Shown here one piece after another: positions 46,731-48,769 of a stretch of 48,769 bases of DNA (positions are counted from its first letter, which is position 1; every line of letters starts with the position of its first letter). Made by a program: the position numbers and the translations under genes. The notes under the pieces were generated by a model. That model was given only the letters and a program-made list of their open reading frames with translations. It had not been told where the DNA came from and did no database searches. The stretch is from positions 1 through 48,769 of the forward strand of contig JAPLUI010000241.1 in assembly GCA_026397725.1 (NCBI GenBank), in the 5' to 3' direction. This DNA comes from Verrucomicrobiota bacterium. Its GTDB lineage: Bacteria > Verrucomicrobiota > Verrucomicrobiia > Verrucomicrobiales > Akkermansiaceae.

Positions 46731-47530
46731 TGGCTCGACCAAACCGATGACGATGCGAAGGACCAACGCGAAAGCCGCCTGCAAAAACCCTTCGACGAAT
46801 GCCCGCCGGTAAAGTCCCTCTATCATGCCAACCGCCACAAGCGACGGTTAGCCACGGTCCACTTCGCCAACGGGATGACGCTGTGGGTCTTGGGTGCCCA
46901 TAACAAAACCAACCTGCAACGGCGGTCGATTCGCCGGTTGGTCGGCGATGAGACATGGCGTTGGCCCCAAGGTCACATGGCGAAGGCCGAGGCCCGTGCC
47001 ACCGCGTTCGGTTGGTTAGGCAAATGCCTGTTCATGAGCCAGGGCGGCGAGGATGACGACGACACCCACCGCAAGCACGAGACGACCGACATGCGGGTGT
47101 GGACGTTTGCATGCCCGCACTGTCACCAGCGCCAGCCGTTCAAATGGGAGCAGGTCGAATGGAGCAAGGACGCCCGCGACGAATCCGGCGAGTGGGATTT
47201 TCAAAAAGTCCGCGACACCACCATCATGCGCTGCGCGTCCTGCAACCACTACTTCGAGGACTCCGACCGGACGCGCCGCGAACTCAACGCCACCGGCTGC
47301 CATGTGGTGACTAACAAGAACGCGCCGAGGGAAAACACCGGATTCCCCTGGAACGCCCTTTGTGCCATGAGTTGGGGACGCCTGGCCGAGTTGTATCTCC
47401 GCGCCAAGGCCGCCGCCCGCCGTGGCGACGTGTCGCTCATCCAGCAGTTCTATCAAAAGCGTCTGGCGCTGGCATGGCGCGAGTATCTGGAGATCTACAA
47501 GCTAGAGATCGTGCCGGGTGGCTATCTCAT
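46731..47530 (+). pseudogene. Phage terminase large subunit (GpA-like) remnant
   Basis: The frame opens after a TGA at 46728 and reads DDDAKDQRESRLQKPFDECP, HFANGMTLWVLGAHNKTNLQ, RRSIRRLVGDETWRWPQG and FACPHCHQRQPFKWEQVEW, matching the middle of lambda GpA-type large terminases, including the region after the ATPase and a CxxC...CxxC zinc-like pair (CPHC, CASC). The N-terminal Walker A part and the nuclease end are missing. Reading continues to about 47524 (LEIYKLEIVPGG) where it is cut by a deletion and changes frame into portal protein. Confidence 0.75.
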
Positions 47531-48327
47531 AGTTCCATCAACCACGTCCTCGACGAAATGGAATTGCTGGCGCTGGAGAAACATGCGGTCAAGGACAACG
47601 TCGACGTGGCACGCATTCTCAAAACGGGAAGGGGCGAGATCGACGACAACGGGGATTTCGTGGTCGGCGGGACCGGCGGCACGGGTGACGCGAGCGACCC
47701 GGTATCGCTCCAGCGCATCGTCGGTGGCAAGCTCGTTGCCCTCAAGCCCGACGAGTCGTTAGACAGTTTCCAATCCAACCGCCCCAGCCCAACATTCACC
47801 GGCTTCCTTGAGCACCTGCGGCGCGATTCCGCGCTGGGCATGATCCCGTTTGAGTTCGCGGCGGATTCCAGCAAGATCGGCGGCGCGGGTGTCAGACACA
47901 TCGTCGCCAAGGCTGACAGGCGGTTTTCGTTCCGCCAGATGATCCTGGAGCGGCGCTTCATCCGCCCGGTGTGGGCATACGTCATCGGCGATGCCATCAC
48001 CCGCAGACTCCTGCCGCCCATCGCGGGATGGTGGAAGATCAGCTCCGTGCCGCCCCGCCGGGTGACCGTGGACGCGGGCCGCGAAGCCCAACAGAATCGC
48101 GCCGACGTTGAAATGGGGCTGAAAACCCTGTCAGACCACTTTCAGGAGTTGGGCGCGGACTTTGGTGAGGAAATCGAGCGCCGCGCCAGCGATGCCAAGC
48201 TGATTCTTGAAACCGCCGCCAAGTATGGCGTGCCGGTGGACATGCTGTGGAAGCCGTCGGGATCGGCGATGACACCGCAACCGGCTTCGCGAAGGCTCCC
48301 AAAACCGCCGGAAAATAGGTTGGCGAA
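47531..48327 (+). pseudogene. Lambda-type phage portal protein, C-terminal remnant
   Basis: Reads SSINHVLDEMELLALEKHAV, then FRQMILERRFIRPVWAYVIG, WWKISSVPPRRVTVDAGREA, LSDHFQELGADFGEEIERRA and AAKYGVPVDMLWKPSG, the typical C-terminal half of lambda-family portals. The N-terminal half is absent. It directly abuts the terminase fragment, so the DNA between (terminase nuclease end, head-tail joining gene, portal N-terminus) is missing. The frame runs on past 48327 without family match. Confidence 0.7.
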
Positions 48328-48348
48328 CATGAAAATAATCATTGACTC

Positions 48349-48358
48349 GGGGGGGGGG
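48349..48358. repeat. G10 homopolymer tract
   Basis: Ten G residues at the boundary of the portal remnant and the transposase remnant. Confidence 0.7.
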
Positions 48359-48402
48359 CATATAATGCGGAGTCTTACATGCTCAAGAGTGGGGAGTTCC
48401 CC

Positions 48403-48769
48403 TCACGAGGCTAGGCGGAAACCCTCGGCCCTGTCAACATCGAGGTTTTCTGAAATGATTTTCGCCAACGGATTGGTTTCGCGGAAACCTGCGATGAATT
48501 CCGGCAGGCTTTCGCGCAGGGCGAGCGCCACGACCTGCTCGGACGGCGCCCCCCCCCGGGCGGATCGTGCGCAACCATGATCCGAAACGCCGCCAAACCG
48601 TGTCCGGATAGAGAATGGCCAGCATCTGCAGCAGGCCTTGCGCGATGACACCCATCTGAAGAAAACAGTGATACGCCCCGAGCTTGCGCCGCACGGCCTG
48701 CCGGTAATGCTCGGTTTCCTTATGCATATACTGGTTGCCCGAGCGACGCTTGAGCGGCTTCATCCCGGC
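48403..48769 (-). pseudogene. Transposase C-terminal fragment, frameshifted, partial
   Basis: Minus strand, entering from the right edge: MKPLKRRSGNQYMHKETEHY, AVRRKLGAYHCFLQMGVIAQ, GLLQMLAILYP and FGSWLRTIRPG, continuing in another frame as PSEQVVALALRESLPEFIAG and NLDVDRAEGFRLAS to a stop at 48403. The frame switch is at a C9 run (48549-48557). The pattern resembles the C-terminus of DDE transposases, though I cannot name the family. The N-terminal part and insertion ends lie outside the window. Confidence 0.5.

Overview
The window is high-GC bacterial chromosome. Gene content suggests a Verrucomicrobium (PVC group), probably Verrucomicrobiales: a PSCyt-style protein with an NPCBM domain and two haem c motifs, secreted proteins with calcium-binding (TSP3-like) repeats or YadA-type head repeats, relics of autotransporter-associated beta-strand and BspA-type repeat proteins, a histone H1-like/DksA-like fusion and an RpoD with a long Pro/Ala-rich N-terminus. 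The lineage is inferred from family content; no rRNA is present.

Layout. 1-656: palindromic repeat elements. 657-2385: gatC-gatA, converging on a secreted dihaem HzsA-like protein (2391-5270). 5271-6370: intergenic DNA with a second copy of the palindromic element and another hairpin repeat. 6371-8530: two tandem copies and a relic third copy of a small membrane-anchored gene whose apparent C-terminus lies out of frame in both copies. 8531-14754: a large secreted alpha/beta-hydrolase and a YadA-head-like repeat protein. 15096-19337: malQ, kamA, pssA and a small membrane protein, all on the minus strand. 19383-19946: relic of a beta-strand-repeat gene. 19947-22613: two-component system whose kinase carries discoidin-like sensor domains. 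22695-23090: BspA-type repeat relic.

23457-31904 is an integrated element of about 8.4 kb in tRNA-Thr(CGT). It carries a tyrosine integrase next to the tRNA, an AlpA-like helix-turn-helix protein, a TOPRIM-domain protein, a helicase/primase-like ATPase and a terminase-small-subunit-like protein. There are no capsid, tail or large-terminase genes. This is the gene logic of a phage satellite (PICI-like) and is the most notable system here. The original 3' half of the tRNA, with its CCA, is left at the far end of the element.

31905-46593 is mostly housekeeping: coaD, a DASS-family transporter, recQ, rpoD, hslO-rarD, scpB-pheA, the H1/DksA fusion, rpmG-rpsR and folE2. 46731-48769 is debris of a tailed phage (large terminase joined to portal by a deletion) followed by a frameshifted transposase fragment that runs off the right edge.

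Several reading frames are broken at runs of 8-10 G or C. These may be real decay, phase-variable tracts or sequencing errors.
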